A stretch of 19,503 nucleotides of DNA from Ophiocordyceps camponoti-saundersi (nom. inval.). Taxonomy: Eukaryota > Ascomycota > Sordariomycetes > Hypocreales > Ophiocordycipitaceae. Shown here piece after piece: positions 16,859-19,503 of the stretch. The stretch spans positions 1 to 19,503 of the forward strand of contig PDHQ01000489.1 of NCBI GenBank assembly GCA_003339415.1. Direction: 5' to 3'. The position numbers and the translations under genes are program-made. The notes below the pieces were generated by a model. That model saw nothing but the letters and a program-made list of their open reading frames with translations. It was not told the DNA's origin and made no database searches. Position 1 is the first letter of the stretch; every line of letters starts with the position of its first letter.

Positions 16859-19503
16859 GTGTCTAACTCGCCCGTTAATTACTCTCTCTCCCTTTATAAG
16901 TTATTACCTACCTACCTCCCTTATACGCCCTTAACACCTGCGGCACGCGTACTCCTCTACTCGAAGTATATATTAAAATACCCCCTACCTATAATTTTTA
17001 TAATAACTAATACTATTCCTATAACGATAACGAAGACCGGCCTTAATCTCCTACTAAGCTAGGATATATTAACGACTCGCTAGAATTTAAAGATAAATAT
17101 GCCCCCTTAGATAAGGAAACTACCCTTATCTAGCGCGGGTATACGATCGATTATACCTCTAGATCTCGTAAATTTTCCGGTAACTATTTCTATTACGTTA
17201 TACCTAATTTAGGCTAATCCGAAACTAGCCTCTTAACTTCGAAAACTTACTAATTCTCCTAATTTTAATCCCGCTAAAGCCCTCTCTCTCTTCTAAACCC
17301 GCTATACTATTAACTATAGATACTCTCGGGACGGTCGCTAGTCCCGACCCGCAAGCGTCGAAGATAATTACTATCTAACCTTCTATATAGATATAATTAG
17401 TATTATTAGTTTTCCCTTTTAAACTATCTTACGCTAAGGCGGATTTTTTAATAATATTACCTTTACCTTATAGCGTTAGTCCGCGCCTTACGCTTCTAAG
17501 TATATAATTAAACTACTACTATTTACCCTTACTAACTATATATTTTATATCGCTATAGCGGGCTTACGAGAAACTTAATTTATCGTTATATACCTTATTA
17601 AACCTAAGATTAACGATTCCGATAAAGTAAACCTAGCCGCTAGGCCTCGAAACCTATCTAAAGTAACCTCCGCCAGCATAGTAATATATATTAACTACGC
17701 TAGCTACCTTACGGAATATATTAAGGGCATATTCGAGACCTTAAAGCTTTACGGATCCGGTATCGAGCCTAGTTAGCGGCTTAACGAAACCTATTCGCAA
17801 ACCTTATCCCTCGCGAAGTAGGTTATATTCTAGTAAATTTTTATAGACTCCTAGCCTATATTCGCCTATAACTATTATAACGACGCCTTCTAAACGAAGA
17901 ACGAGCCCGCTTTTTACACTTACGACCACGGTGCTAATACTTAGATTAATCTAGAACCCGTCCCCTCCCCCCGTGCTACCCCGGACCCCGATAGCGATAA
18001 CGTTATCCCCGCCCCGCACCCCTTTTCTAACCGCCTCCTTATATTTTTTAGCGGGCTCGACGCTAAGTATAACCTTTCCGGAATTACTTACGTCTCCTAT
18101 ACCCTCGCTGCTAATATATAATATTCCCTATAAGAGTAAAGCGGGATACCCGACGCCCGCTACTCTACGCCGCCACACCCTTTTAGCGATATTAATACTC
18201 TTAAAGTTAGACGCTTATACTTACTAGCCGACCGTACCCTTATCGCCTAGCACTATAGCCGCTTTACTAACTTTACTTTTTACCCGCTTACCTTCTATCT
18301 CCGATTTAGTAATTTCTTATCTCTAGCACTACCTCGTTTCCTATAAGATATATACTAAGATAATTATAGTAGCGACGCCGATTACGCGCGTTACTTAGAC
18401 GTAGTATTATTTAGCTTTTTTTAAGGCTATTTTAATATTAAGCGTTTTATCCGTAGCCGCCTAGAAGACCTCCTAGTAGCGAAAAGTATCGGCACCGCTA
18501 CGCTTACCCTCCCGCTAGCTAAGGCGGCGAGATACGGCGTAGCTACCGATACTAGGTATAAAAGGCTCCTCGCCGCCCTCTGCGGCCGCGCTAACCTAAT
18601 AAACCCCGAGGTATCTATACCGTTTACGCGCGAAAGGGAGTAAATCGAGGCCTCTATTAAACTCTAATCTTACGCTTTTCGCATAGAATAGGTCGTTATA
18701 ATATAGACCCCAGAGCTAGCTATTAAATACCGTAACTTTAGTACTATCTTAGAGCCTATACTTAACTTAATTAACTTCTTCCTTTATAATAAATCCTCCT
18801 ATATATCGCCCCTCCGTAATTTCTAGCCCGATATTTTCCCTAGTATTCTCTCTACTTACGGCTAGATATTCGACTTTATAATATATAATATAGATTCGCG
18901 CTTCCTTACCTCTCCTAATACTAAGCTTAATATTGCCGACTTTAAGGCTATAGCTATTATCGACTGCCTCGGAAACTTTTATTTTACCGGCAACTTTAGG
19001 GTATTACTTACTAGGACCCTTAGCCTAATACTTACGATAGAAAGCCTAAAAAAGGGGGCATAGCCCTTTATTTCGCCGATAGTACTTAACTTCGAGCGGA
19101 CTCCTAGTACGATAAATACCGGCTACCTCCGCTCTATTTTAGCCGATAAATAACTACCGCTCCTATACCTTCTTACGCTTAAGTTCTATTATAGCGTCTA
19201 TATTTCTAGCACTTACTATAACGATATTAAGTTTAGTATCCTTAGGCGCGATCTTATTTCCTCCCCCCGGGATATTATAAACTTCGCCGTAACTATAATT
19301 TAAGATCTCTAGGTCTTATAAACGGTCGCGTTTATTACTTCTAAGTTCCGTAACCTTTTAAAGAATCGGTTATCTAAGGCTATCGAAACTAACTAGCCTA
19401 ATAATACTAACTATACGCGGCGAAATTAGCGTATTACCGCCCTTTTCGAATAGTGGCAGTTAAGCCGAAACCCCTTTGCTATTTTATATCTCTACCCCCC
19501 CCC
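16859..19503 (+). pseudogene. P2: >880-codon RIP-degraded gene relic, unknown protein (partial)
   Basis: Frame +2 runs from a GTG at 16859 (SNSPVNYSLSLYKLL) to the window edge without a detectable frameshift. About 40 stops interrupt it, all TAA or TAG and none TGA, as expected if Gln and Trp codons were hit by RIP. Segments in order are: an N-terminal Pro/Leu/Ile-rich part; SVEDNYYLTFYIDIISIISF; LLLFTLTNYIFYIAIAGLRE; ARPRNLSKVTSASIV; YLTEYIKGIFETLKLYGSGI; a Pro-rich acidic linker near 17950-18020; DADYARYLDVV; RSRLEDLLVAKSIGTATLTL; KYRNFSTILEPILNLINFFL; KLNIADFKAIAIIDCLGNFY; and a basic end with KFRNLLKNRLSKAIE. It looks like a large, helix-rich protein. I recognise no family. The short open stretches 16859-17062 (in frame) and 17973-18227 (out of frame) are not separate genes. 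The true start was probably ATG and is not certain. The 3' end lies outside the window. Confidence 0.7.
19495..19503 (+). repeat. C-run at the right edge
   Basis: At least nine C, cut by the window end. In the P2 frame it reads as proline, similar to the poly-proline in P1. It could also mark an assembly boundary. Confidence 0.7.

Larger units (their letters stand above)
1..19503. other. RIP-mutated repeat compartment (whole window)
   Basis: Seen: CA and TG dinucleotides are nearly absent on both strands (for example none between about 2812 and 3055), TA is extremely frequent, and CG, CC and CT remain common. Established: repeat-induced point mutation in filamentous ascomycetes converts C to T, preferring CpA, in duplicated DNA during the sexual cycle. 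Consequences are visible throughout: CAA, CAG and TGG codons have become TAA or TAG, ATG starts are almost gone, and TGA is nearly missing as a stop. The uniform pattern across several unrelated relics says that the whole window was treated as repeated DNA. An ordinary AT-rich region would not lose CA/TG so selectively, and CpG-methylation decay would remove CG, which is kept here. Confidence 0.93.

Noticed and set aside
16859..17062. A 67-codon + strand ORF as a small gene
   Set aside because: It is in frame with the rest of relic P2, which continues for 2.4 kb after the TAG.
17973..18227. An 84-codon + strand ORF as a gene
   Set aside because: It is in frame +3 across the body of P2, which is in frame +2. 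It is Pro/Leu/Thr-rich, as out-of-frame readings of this composition are, and so is a shadow.
1..19503. Reverse transcriptase, integrase, DDE transposase or tyrosine recombinase genes
   Set aside because: I looked for YxDD-type, HHCC, DDE-spaced and R..H.R..Y-type signatures in the followable frames and saw none convincing. Mutation could hide them, so absence is not proven.
1..19503. Bacterial or mitochondrial AT-rich DNA
   Set aside because: CG remains frequent while CA/TG are removed symmetrically, which matches RIP. No ribosome-binding sites, tRNA or rRNA segments are visible, and an RRP5 relic points to a fungal nuclear genome.

Overview
The window looks like a repeat-rich, heavily RIP-mutated (repeat-induced point mutation) compartment of a filamentous ascomycete (Pezizomycotina) genome. 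CpA and TpG are almost absent: by hand tally I find about 200 in 19.5 kb, where roughly 2,400 would be expected at equal base use. TpA is very abundant and CpG is common. That is the signature of C-to-T change at CpA on both strands, not of CpG methylation decay. No intact conventional gene is visible. Coding relics can still be followed because their frames are interrupted almost only by TAA and TAG, the products of CAA/CAG/TGG. TGA is nearly missing.

Layout. 1-1345 holds two diverged direct copies of an unknown repeat. 1346-4190 is mutated DNA with one followable + strand reading-frame relic (about 2690-3250) and a small inverted repeat. 4191-5030 is a relic of the host RRP5 gene (pre-rRNA processing factor): last S1 domain, acidic/basic linker and start of the HAT region, cut off where the next repeat begins. 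From 5090 to 11955 lie four copies (A-D) of one unidentified gene of about 330-400 codons. A, B and C are on the minus strand and D is on the plus strand. B and D also share an upstream 'tail' of about 360 bp separated from the gene by a palindrome, so B and D form a large inverted repeat with C between them. B and C have two tandem copies of an internal unit of about 140 bp; A and D have one. 12205-12740 is another + strand relic.

The right third holds two long + strand relics. Relic P1 (about 13441-16169) is roughly 900 codons with one visible frameshift and a poly-proline run encoded by 19 consecutive C. Relic P2 starts near 16859 and runs off the right edge: more than 880 codons in one frame with about 40 stops, all TAA/TAG, and no frameshift that I can see. 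I do not recognise either protein family.

Interpretation: duplicated genes and gene fragments, one of host origin, were inactivated by RIP. Point mutation dominates over indels in P2, so that copy has decayed mainly by RIP rather than by age. One detail stands out: about three quarters of the surviving CpA/TpG sites are GCA/TGC, which suggests that a G 5' of the target C protects it. Functions beyond RRP5 are not assigned.
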